Source of the DNA: Prolixibacteraceae bacterium
GTDB taxonomy: Bacteria; Bacteroidota; Bacteroidia; Bacteroidales; Prolixibacteraceae
DNA: 64,000 nt
Reading direction: 5' to 3'
Assembly (NCBI GenBank): GCA_019856515.1
Contig: CP082230.1
Coordinates: 496,001 to 560,000, forward strand
The position numbers and the translations under genes are program-made. The notes below the pieces were generated by a model. That model was not told the origin of the DNA and did no database searches. It saw only the letters and a list, made by a program, of their open reading frames with translations. This document shows, piece by piece, positions 43,503 to 51,260 of the stretch (position 1 is the first letter of the stretch; each line of letters opens with the position of its first letter).

Positions 43503-43534
43503 CTGTTTTTATCCTGTTTTTATCCTGTTTTTAT
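43503..43534. repeat. Tandem repeat CTGTTTTTATC, about three units
   Basis: The 11-bp unit CTGTTTTTATC is repeated without interruption at 43503, 43514 and 43525, the last one shortened by a base. It lies about 100 bases upstream of the sulfatase gene, where copy-number change could affect a promoter. The rest of the 43233-43632 gap is repeat copy C and plain AT-rich DNA. Confidence 0.75.
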
Positions 43535-43632
43535 TTAATGTGAGGATATTTTGAGTGTGTATTCTTGTGAAATTGAGCAAGTTAATGTGGTGGTTTGTTG
43601 TAGTGTCGTAAGTGTAATATAAGACGCATGTT

Positions 43633-45966
43633 ATGATGAGAAGATTAGCTTTATTACTATTGGTTTGTTTCCAATTTCCTTTATTGGGACAACAACAGAT
43701 GATTCCATTAGATCGAACTATTTTACCTATCAAGAGTCCATATCATAAGCATATAACGGTGCAGGATGCTCGTAATGCGAAACGTCCAGATGCTTTTAAT
43801 GTGAATGCTCCCGAAGGGGCACCGAATGTGGTTATCATTATGATTGATGATGCTGGTTTTGGAACAGCTTCCCCCTTTGGTGGTGTGGTGCCGACACCTG
43901 AGATGGATAAATTTGCATCGAATGCATTATTGTATAATCAGTTTCATACCACTTCGCTTTGTTCTCCATCAAGACAAGCTTTGAAGACGGGAAGAAATCA
44001 TCATACCTGTAATCAAGGGGCTATTACAGAGATGGCAACTTCTTTTCCTGGTTATACAGGACAGTTGCCAAATAACGTAAGTTCTATTGCAACGATTCTT
44101 AATTATAATGGATATAGTACTGCTGCTTTTGGAAAGTGGCATGAATTGGCTGTATGGGAAACTTCGGTTTCTGGTCCATATGACCGTTGGCCTAATAGGC
44201 AAGGGTTTGATGAGTTTTATGGTTTTATTGGAGGGGAGACCAATCAATGGAGTCCTGCATTACATCATAATTTTAATCAGGTTGATCCTCCCAATGAGCC
44301 TGGTTATCACTTGATGAATGATATGACCAATCAAGCAATTAAATGGGTGAAGAAGCAATATGCTATTACTCCTAGTAAACCATATTTTATCTATTTTACT
44401 CCAGGTGCTGTTCATGCTCCACACCACGTACCACAATCCTATATCGATAAACAAAAAGGACGATTTGATAAGGGATGGGATGCGATTAGAGAAGAGATTT
44501 TTGAAAATCAGAAGCGATTAGGAGTTATTCCTCAGAATACTGTAATGCCACCCAAACCAAAGGATATTAAAGATTGGGGTGCTCTTTCTGATAAAGAGAA
44601 GAAGTTGTTTGCTCGTCAAGCAGAGGTCTTTGCTGCTTTTTTAGATATGGCAGATCATGAAATAGGGCGATTGATTGATAATTTACCCAATCCCGATAAT
44701 ACATTGATCTTTTATTTGACTGGAGATAATGGAACCAGTGCGGAAGGTGGAATGAATGGTCTGTATAACGAGTTTATCTTTTTCAATAATCAACAGAAAA
44801 TGAATACGGTTGATTTTATGATGAGATACTATGACCAATGGGGTAGTCCATCTACATATCCTCATATGGCGGCTGGTTGGGCTGTAGCTTTTGATGCTCC
44901 GTTTAAATGGACAAAGCAGATTGCTTCTGATTACGGCGGAACGAGAAATGGGTTGATGATAAGATGGCCAAAAAAGATGCAGCCAAAGCATGAATTGCGT
45001 TCCCAATGGCATCATATCGTAGATATAGCTCCAACGATACTTGAGGCTTGTAACTTACCTGAACCGACAACTGTGAATGGTATTCCTCAAATACCAATGG
45101 CAGGAACAAGTATGATATATTCATTTAAAGATAGAGATGCAGATAGTAGACGCACGATCCAATATTTTGAGATGATGGGTAATCGTGGCCTCTATTATGA
45201 TGGCTGGATGGCCGGAACTGTACATTCTGTGCCATGGGCAGCAAAGCCTGAAAATTCTTTTGAAGAGGATAAGTGGTTCTTGTATCATGTTGAAGAGGAC
45301 TTTGCTATGGCAAAGGATTTATCTACCCAATATCCTGAAAGATTAGAAAGGATGAAGGAGCTGTTTGCCAATGAAGCGGTGAGATATAATGTCTATCCTC
45401 TAGATGATCGAAAAGTGGAGCGACTCAATCCTGCTATTGCTGGTCGTCCTTCTCTTATGTTAGGGCGTAAGTCCTTAACTCTAGGAGATGGAATGACAGG
45501 TATTTCAGGAAATAATTTTTTAAATATAAAGAATCGCTCTCATGAGATTATTGCCGAGATTGAAACAAATAAAGCTGCCAATGGTGTTATTTTACAGCAG
45601 GCTGGTCGTTTTGGTGGATGGGCTTTCTATACGCTTAAAGGGAAATTGGCCTATACCTATAATTTCTTGGGGGTGAAGGATTTTACCGTAGTATCGAAAA
45701 AGAAAATTCCGAAAGGTAAGGTTGAGGTGAAGATGGAGTTTAAATATAATGGCCCAGGTTATGGCAAAAGTGGTGTTGCAACCATTTATATCAATGGAAA
45801 GAAGGTAGGAAGTGTGAAGGTTGATGAGACTCAAGGTATTGCTTTTTCTGGAGATGAGTCTGTGAATGTAGGCTGTGATAAAGAGACGATGGTTACACCA
45901 AAATATACAAGAGAGAGTAGTGTGTTTAATGGAAGGGTCAATTATGTGACTACGACATTGAAATAG
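43633..45966 (+). CDS. Exported AtsA-type arylsulfatase, family S1
   Basis: This is a 777-residue sulfatase with a signal peptide (MMRRLALLLLVCFQFPLLG). NVVIIMIDDAGFG provides metal ligands, and SLCSPSRQALKTGRNHH holds the Cys110 that becomes formylglycine (CxPSR form). LTGDNGTSAEGG gives another metal-site segment. The long insert with PPKPKDIKDWGALSDKEKKLFARQAEVFAAFLDM, together with the C-terminal beta-sandwich from about 600, matches AtsA-like arylsulfatases (S1_4 type by resemblance). It would release sulfate from aryl or other small organosulfates. Two ATGs in a row allow a start one codon later. It is not in an operon. Confidence 0.93.
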   Translation: MMRRLALLLLVCFQFPLLGQQQMIPLDRTILPIKSPYHKHITVQDARNAKRPDAFNVNAPEGAPNVVIIMIDDAGFGTASPFGGVVPTPEMDKFASNALLYNQFHTTSLCSPSRQALKTGRNHHTCNQGAITEMATSFPGYTGQLPNNVSSIATILNYNGYSTAAFGKWHELAVWETSVSGPYDRWPNRQGFDEFYGFIGGETNQWSPALHHNFNQVDPPNEPGYHLMNDMTNQAIKWVKKQYAITPSKPYFIYFTPGAVHAPHHVPQSYIDKQKGRFDKGWDAIREEIFENQKRLGVIPQNTVMPPKPKDIKDWGALSDKEKKLFARQAEVFAAFLDMADHEIGRLIDNLPNPDNTLIFYLTGDNGTSAEGGMNGLYNEFIFFNNQQKMNTVDFMMRYYDQWGSPSTYPHMAAGWAVAFDAPFKWTKQIASDYGGTRNGLMIRWPKKMQPKHELRSQWHHIVDIAPTILEACNLPEPTTVNGIPQIPMAGTSMIYSFKDRDADSRRTIQYFEMMGNRGLYYDGWMAGTVHSVPWAAKPENSFEEDKWFLYHVEEDFAMAKDLSTQYPERLERMKELFANEAVRYNVYPLDDRKVERLNPAIAGRPSLMLGRKSLTLGDGMTGISGNNFLNIKNRSHEIIAEIETNKAANGVILQQAGRFGGWAFYTLKGKLAYTYNFLGVKDFTVVSKKKIPKGKVEVKMEFKYNGPGYGKSGVATIYINGKKVGSVKVDETQGIAFSGDESVNVGCDKETMVTPKYTRESSVFNGRVNYVTTTLK

Positions 45967-46332
45967 AGATATAATTCATCGTCTTTGAATTGAGATTGTA
46001 GGGTGAGATTGTGGAAAACGGTCTTACTTTTTTTGTTATATAATGGAGTCGTACGTTAATGGTTTTGTTGTGTGGTTTAGTTTGATCTATCTATAAATAG
46101 TATGTGTCACTTCGTGTTGATTAAAGGTGTTTTATGTCCATTGAATGGATGCTATTGAAAGAGTCACTGTTGTGCAACATAATTAATTGGCATGGATTTT
46201 ATATATATTTATTGAAGAGTTCTTGGGGGATTAGAATTAACATGAATTCGATTTTTAAGGTTATAGGATTATCGTTTAGGGGAACGAGGTCTTAGGATAA
46301 CTGATTAATCAACACAAAAAGAAAATTGCAAT
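45967..46332. other. 366-base intergenic gap
   Basis: This AT-rich gap lies between the AtsA-type sulfatase and the FAD/Fe-S dehydrogenase, both on the plus strand. I found no ORF, RNA gene or clear terminator. It should contain the dehydrogenase promoter. Confidence 0.4.
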
Positions 46333-49161
46333 ATGGAAAGGAATTTTGATTCGTTTTATCAAGAGGTGAAAGGCTATGTCGATACTTCACGATTGTATGT
46401 TGATGAACTTAGACGATTAACTTATGGAACTGATGCCGGTTTCTATCGGTTAAACCCTCAAATAGTTGTTCGATCAAATAGTGAGGAAGAGGTTCAACAG
46501 GTTCTTCTGTCGGCTTCCAAATATGGAATGCCTGTTACTTTTAGGGCTGCAGGTACTTCTTTGGCAGGTCAATCGATTACAGATTCAGTATTAATTATTG
46601 CGGGAAAGAACTGGGAGAAGTATACTATTCATGGTCAAGGGGAACTTATCTCTGTTCAGCCTGGACTGACTGGTGCAAGAGTTAATCAGTTGCTTAAACC
46701 ATATGGACGTAAGCTTGGTCCTGATCCTGCCTCGATAAACTCTGCAATGATAGGAGGTATTGTGATGAATAATGCTTCGGGAATGAATTGTGGAACCCAC
46801 GAAAACTCTTACCAAACGATACATTCAGCAAGGATTATTTTTGCGGATGGAACACTGTTGGATACTTCTAAAGATGAGAGTCGCGAGGCTTTTATGGTGA
46901 GTCATAAGGTCTTTATAGATAAGGTTATTCAGTTAAGAGATCGAGTGCAAAATAATAAAGAGCTTAAGCAGCGTATTATTAAAAAGTATAGCATTAAGAA
47001 TACAACAGGTTTATCGATTAATCCTTTTGTTGATTTTACCGATCCCTTTGATATTATTCTACACCTGATGGTCGGTTCCGAGGGAACTCTTGGGTTTTTA
47101 TCAGAGATTACACTTAAGACTATTAAAGAGCCTAACTGTAAGTCTACATCGATGATGTATTTTACAGATATTAGAACCGCTTGTGAGGCTGTGGTGGAGA
47201 TGAAGAAGGAACCCGTGTTTAGCGCGGAGATGTTAGATCGGGTTGCACTGAAATCCGTTGAGAATGAAAAAGGTATTCCTCCATTTATAAAAAATTTTGG
47301 CCCTGATGTTACTGCTATTCTTATTGAGACTTTTGGGGATTCGCCAAAAGAGATAGGTGAAAATATTCGAAAAATCATATCGGTAACAGATCGTTATAGT
47401 ATGGTGAAACCTGTTGAGTTTACTAGTGATCCAGAGCTGTATCAGCAATACTGGAACATCCGTAAAGGGGTTTTTCCAGCTGTTGGAGGATTAAGAGAGA
47501 CTGGATCTACATGTATCATTGAAGATGTGGCTTTTCATATTGAGGATCTTCCTGCTGCAACTAAGGAGTTACAAGAGTTGATTTCTCGTTTTGGATATAA
47601 AGATGGGGTGATTTATGGTCATGCTTTAGAGGGTAATTTTCATTTTATCATTAACCAGAATTTCAATAAGCCTGAAGAGTTAGATATCTATCAGAAGTTT
47701 ATGCATGAGGTGGATAAGCTTGTGGTCGATAAATATGATGGATCATTAAAGGCGGAGCATGGAACAGGACGAAATATGGCCCCTTTTGTTAAACATGAGT
47801 GGGGTGAAGCAGCATATCAGTTAATGGTTGATGTGAAAGATCTATTTGATCCCAACTGTTTACTTAATCCTGGTGTGATTATTAATGCAGATCCCAATTG
47901 TTATATCAAGAATTTCAAACACCTTACACCAGTACATCCGATTGTCGATAAATGTATTGAGTGTGGTTTCTGTGAGATTAATTGTTTGACGGCAGGTTTC
48001 TCCCTTTCAGCAAGACAACGTACGGTTACAATGAGGGAGATCACTCGTTTGATCGATACCAATCAGGACCCTGCTAGACAACATGTGTTAGAGCAAGATT
48101 TTCAATATTATGGCATGGATACGTGTGCGGGGGATGGACTATGTGCGACTTCTTGCCCTGTAAAGATTGATACTGGAAAGTTTATTAAGGTATTAAGAGC
48201 GAAACAAGTTGTTGATCCAAAACTGCAAAAGCAGTCACAGTGGGTGGCCGATCACTTTTATACGGTAGGAACACTTATCCGAGGTGGATTGAAGATGGTG
48301 AATGGTGTACACTATGTGATGGGGGCTTCTCTTTTAGGGGGTATCGCGAGTACTTTTCGTAAGATTAGTGGCAATAAACTGCCACAGTGGACGCCATGGA
48401 TGCCTACAGGAGTCTCTGGTCCTAAACCATTGTCTGTGAACCCGAACAATCCATTAAAGGTGGTTTATTTCCCTTCTTGTATCGCACAAACGATGGGTGC
48501 TGCAAAGAGAGATAAGGATAGACGTCCGTTGCATATCGTGACACAAGAGCTATTGATGAAAGCGGGGTATGAGGTTATTTATCCAGAAAATATGAGCTCT
48601 CTTTGTTGTGGGACACCGTGGGAGAGTAAAGGGTTTGAAGAGCATGCCAATCAAAAGTCGTCTGAGTTGGAGGCGGCGCTGTTTAAAGCTTCTAACCGTG
48701 GAGAGTATCCTATTTTGTGTGACACATCTCCTTGTTTGTATAGAATGAGAAAAGTGATGGAACCAAAATTGAAGTTGTATGAGCCAGTAGAGTTTATTGA
48801 TACTTTTTTAATGGATAAGCTACAGTTTGAGAAAGTAGATGAAGTGGTTACGATTCATTCTACATGTAGTACAACAAAGATGGGGTTAACGGGAACGCTA
48901 CAGCGAGTAGCAGAGGCTTGCGCTTGTAAAGTTGTGTTGCCTGATGAAGTTGGATGTTGTGGTTTTGCTGGAGATAGAGGGTTTAATTTCCCTGAAGTAA
49001 ATGCTTATGCATTAAGAAAATTACGTCCTGTTGTGGAGAAGGAGAAAGCCATTGCAGGATATTCAAACAGTAGAACATGTGAGATCGGTTTGTCTGAAAA
49101 TAGTGGTATTCCATATGCTTCGATTATCTATTTAGTGGATCGAGTAACATCTTCTAAGTAG
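46333..49161 (+). CDS. FAD-linked D-lactate/2-hydroxyacid dehydrogenase fused to Fe-S and CCG domains
   Basis: This 942-residue fusion has an N-terminal PCMH-type FAD-binding domain (IVVRSNSEEEVQQVLLSASKYGMPVTFRAAGTSLAGQ, GGIVMNNASGMNCGT) and an FAD-oxidase C-terminal domain (YGHALEGNFHFII, KAEHGTGRNMAPF). Two [4Fe-4S] motifs follow (CIECGFCEINC near 545 and CAGDGLCATSCPVKI near 600). Two cysteine-rich CCG domains end the protein (CCGTPWESKG, CCGFAGDRG). It resembles membrane-associated D-lactate or glycolate dehydrogenases that feed electrons into quinones or other carriers. The length is normal for the fused form. It is transcribed alone and has a strong terminator. Confidence 0.92.
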   Translation: MERNFDSFYQEVKGYVDTSRLYVDELRRLTYGTDAGFYRLNPQIVVRSNSEEEVQQVLLSASKYGMPVTFRAAGTSLAGQSITDSVLIIAGKNWEKYTIHGQGELISVQPGLTGARVNQLLKPYGRKLGPDPASINSAMIGGIVMNNASGMNCGTHENSYQTIHSARIIFADGTLLDTSKDESREAFMVSHKVFIDKVIQLRDRVQNNKELKQRIIKKYSIKNTTGLSINPFVDFTDPFDIILHLMVGSEGTLGFLSEITLKTIKEPNCKSTSMMYFTDIRTACEAVVEMKKEPVFSAEMLDRVALKSVENEKGIPPFIKNFGPDVTAILIETFGDSPKEIGENIRKIISVTDRYSMVKPVEFTSDPELYQQYWNIRKGVFPAVGGLRETGSTCIIEDVAFHIEDLPAATKELQELISRFGYKDGVIYGHALEGNFHFIINQNFNKPEELDIYQKFMHEVDKLVVDKYDGSLKAEHGTGRNMAPFVKHEWGEAAYQLMVDVKDLFDPNCLLNPGVIINADPNCYIKNFKHLTPVHPIVDKCIECGFCEINCLTAGFSLSARQRTVTMREITRLIDTNQDPARQHVLEQDFQYYGMDTCAGDGLCATSCPVKIDTGKFIKVLRAKQVVDPKLQKQSQWVADHFYTVGTLIRGGLKMVNGVHYVMGASLLGGIASTFRKISGNKLPQWTPWMPTGVSGPKPLSVNPNNPLKVVYFPSCIAQTMGAAKRDKDRRPLHIVTQELLMKAGYEVIYPENMSSLCCGTPWESKGFEEHANQKSSELEAALFKASNRGEYPILCDTSPCLYRMRKVMEPKLKLYEPVEFIDTFLMDKLQFEKVDEVVTIHSTCSTTKMGLTGTLQRVAEACACKVVLPDEVGCCGFAGDRGFNFPEVNAYALRKLRPVVEKEKAIAGYSNSRTCEIGLSENSGIPYASIIYLVDRVTSSK

Positions 49162-49208
49162 AGATGGATATCGCTCATTTCACCATTTAGATTGGGATTA
49201 AATGTTGT

Positions 49209-49244
49209 AAAAAAGCACAGCTATGGATTTGGCTGTGCTTTTTT
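49209..49244 (+). terminator. Terminator of the FAD/Fe-S dehydrogenase gene
   Basis: The stem AAAAGCACAGC (from 49211) and GCTGTGCTTTT (from 49232) is followed by more T, about 48 bases past the stop codon. The A-tract on the left also makes it usable on the minus strand for the facing methyltransferase gene. Confidence 0.88.
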
Positions 49245-49383
49245 ATGAGAAGTGTTTTTTGATTAGAGTTTGATTCTAATTAAATCATGAAATCTGTTAT
49301 ATCTTGGTTTTAGACTCTGTTATCTTGGGTTAAAACAGAGTGTATTCCCCCAATATGCAGCTCATTTTACCATTCAATAGGTA

Positions 49384-50025
49384 TTATTTTTTTGTTGCAA
49401 TAATACATATGGCGTGTGTGTCATTACCGATAAGTTTTGATTGCTCGATCTCAAAGTTTGCATTGTTAAGATCGCGGTGTACTTCTTGAGGAACTAGAAC
49501 CCTTGCATTTGGTGCCTGTTTTTTATATGTTTTCATATAACGGTGAATCATCCCCACTTTATTAATAAATTTCATTTGGTATTTGGTAAAACTAATAAGT
49601 ATCAGTTTACCTCCAGGTCTTAAGATTCGATATGTTTCCATCAGCGCCATGTTAGGGTGAGGAATAATATGGTACAGATTTGCCATAACGACTGTATCAA
49701 AACATTCATTTTGATATGGTGTTTTTAGACAGTTTATTTTTTCAATAGATAGATCGGGTTGGTTATTAAATCGCAATTGTAGTTGATCTAACATTTGATC
49801 TGAAAGGTCTGTGGCATGATATTTCGTCGTTTTGGGATAGAGGCGTTGGGTATATGCTCCATCTCCGCTACCAAGCTCTAAAGTCTCTTTTAGATCTGGA
49901 AGTTGTCCTATCCATTTGAAGATTTCATTTTGAGTCTCCTCTCCAACGACATAGGTGTTTGATTTCTCGAAATCGGTAGCAAATTGAGACCAGAATGTCT
50001 CCTTGTTATTTTGATCCTCTAACAT
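49384..50025 (-). CDS. Class I SAM-dependent methyltransferase
   Basis: This 213-residue methyltransferase has motif I as ETLELGSGDGAYTQRLY (about residues 37-53), an acidic loop ATDLSDQML, the FDTVVMANLYHIIPHP segment and the post-motif RILRPGGKLILISFT. This is the UbiE/Methyltransf_11 arrangement for small-molecule or lipid substrates. The N-terminal 30 residues are polar, and no substrate is evident. It faces the dehydrogenase gene and is divergent from the glycyl-radical activase gene, with 284 bases between. A link to that operon is possible but not shown. Confidence 0.87.
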   Translation of the reverse strand: MLEDQNNKETFWSQFATDFEKSNTYVVGEETQNEIFKWIGQLPDLKETLELGSGDGAYTQRLYPKTTKYHATDLSDQMLDQLQLRFNNQPDLSIEKINCLKTPYQNECFDTVVMANLYHIIPHPNMALMETYRILRPGGKLILISFTKYQMKFINKVGMIHRYMKTYKKQAPNARVLVPQEVHRDLNNANFEIEQSKLIGNDTHAICIIATKK

Positions 50026-50183
50026 CTTTTTAGGTTTTATTTTAATGACATCATTTGAAGGTTGTGTTTGTGGGGGTAAAGATAGATCGAAAAAGAGGTT
50101 CTTTATATCCCTTTAAATGGTGATTTTATGAGGTGTAAATCGCTATATCATTGGATGAAAAATGTCATTAGGATGTTTTCTAT

Positions 50184-50200
50184 TGTTCTGTAATAGAACA
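50184..50200. promoter_or_regulatory. Inverted repeat TGTTCT-GTAAT-AGAACA
   Basis: This 6-bp perfect inverted repeat with a 5-base spacer lies in the divergent region between the methyltransferase and the activase genes, about 110 bases upstream of the activase ATG. It could be an operator, but short repeats of this size also arise by chance. Confidence 0.35.
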
Positions 50201-50309
50201 TAATTTGGCTCGTGTTTATTGATTAAATATTAATAGAATAAACTTACGATGTCATTGAACTTTAATCGAGGATAATTGTTTTCCTAGTGACTTTATCCCC
50301 TTAGGTATT

Positions 50310-51260
50310 ATGAAGATTTCACCATGTATTAAGACAGAGGTAGACGTGTCGGAACGCTTATCTCTTTTTGATCTTTCGGAACTTTCTCCGTTTGACGGCC
50401 CTGGTTTACGCACAGTGGTGTTCTTTCAAGGGTGTCCTCTTTCATGTGCGTGGTGTCATTCTCCCCATTCACAATCTACTATTTCTCCCTTACTATTTCA
50501 TGAGATCTTTTGTACGCATTGTGGGTTTTGTGTCTCTGCATGTCCTCATGGCGTTCATGAGATGGTTGGTGAAGAGCATATAATTCATAGAGAGAAATGT
50601 ATTCATTGTGGGCAATGTGTGGCAGCATGTCCCCAAAGCAGAGAGGGAGTGAAAGCTAGTGCTTTGTTTCTGCCCACTGTACAAAGTGATGTGCATACTT
50701 TGTTTGAACAGATAAGGCCCTATTTGGATTTGACAAAGCGTAGTGGTGGAGGTATTACGTTGTCTGGAGGCGAACCTCTATTGCAGAGTGAGGCTGCCAT
50801 GAAATTGTTATGGTTATGCAAGGCGCATGGATATCATACTGCGGTGGAGAGTTCTGGACTTATGCCACTTGATCGTTATAAGCTACTTATCCCATGGGTG
50901 GATGTGTGGCTTATTGGATTTCGTGTTACTACAGGAGAGGTGCCACCAAGTAAAGAGGCTCAGGTGGATAGATGTTTGTCTCTGTTACATGATGCAAAAG
51001 CAAAAATACTTCCACGTATCCCAATTATCCCTGGATTTACAAACCAAACTTCCGTATTAGAGGTGATAACCAGGTTGTTAAATAAGTATCATCTAAAGCA
51101 TGTTGATCTTAATCCATGGAATGATCATTTCGATGTGAACTATATCCATGGTGGGATGGAACTTAAGATGACTAAACCTTCCACAGATATAGTAGAAGAT
51201 GCTACTAGAGAGATAAAAGACCATTTTAAACGTTTAAATTTTACTATCGATGAAAAGTGA
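50310..51260 (+). CDS. Glycyl-radical enzyme activating protein (radical SAM)
   Basis: The 316-residue activase installs the glycyl radical on the downstream enzyme using S-adenosylmethionine. The radical-SAM cluster motif is GCPLSCAWCHSP with Cys42, Cys46 and Cys49, preceded by LSPFDGPGLRTVVFFQ. A ferredoxin-type insertion follows with two cluster motifs (CTHCGFCVSACPHGV, CIHCGQCVAACPQS), as in activases of the non-PFL glycyl radical enzymes. GGGITLSGGEPLL is the SAM-binding GGE region. Its 3' end overlaps the glycyl radical enzyme gene by 11 bases, so the two are translationally coupled and must be partners. Confidence 0.94.
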   Translation: MKISPCIKTEVDVSERLSLFDLSELSPFDGPGLRTVVFFQGCPLSCAWCHSPHSQSTISPLLFHEIFCTHCGFCVSACPHGVHEMVGEEHIIHREKCIHCGQCVAACPQSREGVKASALFLPTVQSDVHTLFEQIRPYLDLTKRSGGGITLSGGEPLLQSEAAMKLLWLCKAHGYHTAVESSGLMPLDRYKLLIPWVDVWLIGFRVTTGEVPPSKEAQVDRCLSLLHDAKAKILPRIPIIPGFTNQTSVLEVITRLLNKYHLKHVDLNPWNDHFDVNYIHGGMELKMTKPSTDIVEDATREIKDHFKRLNFTIDEK

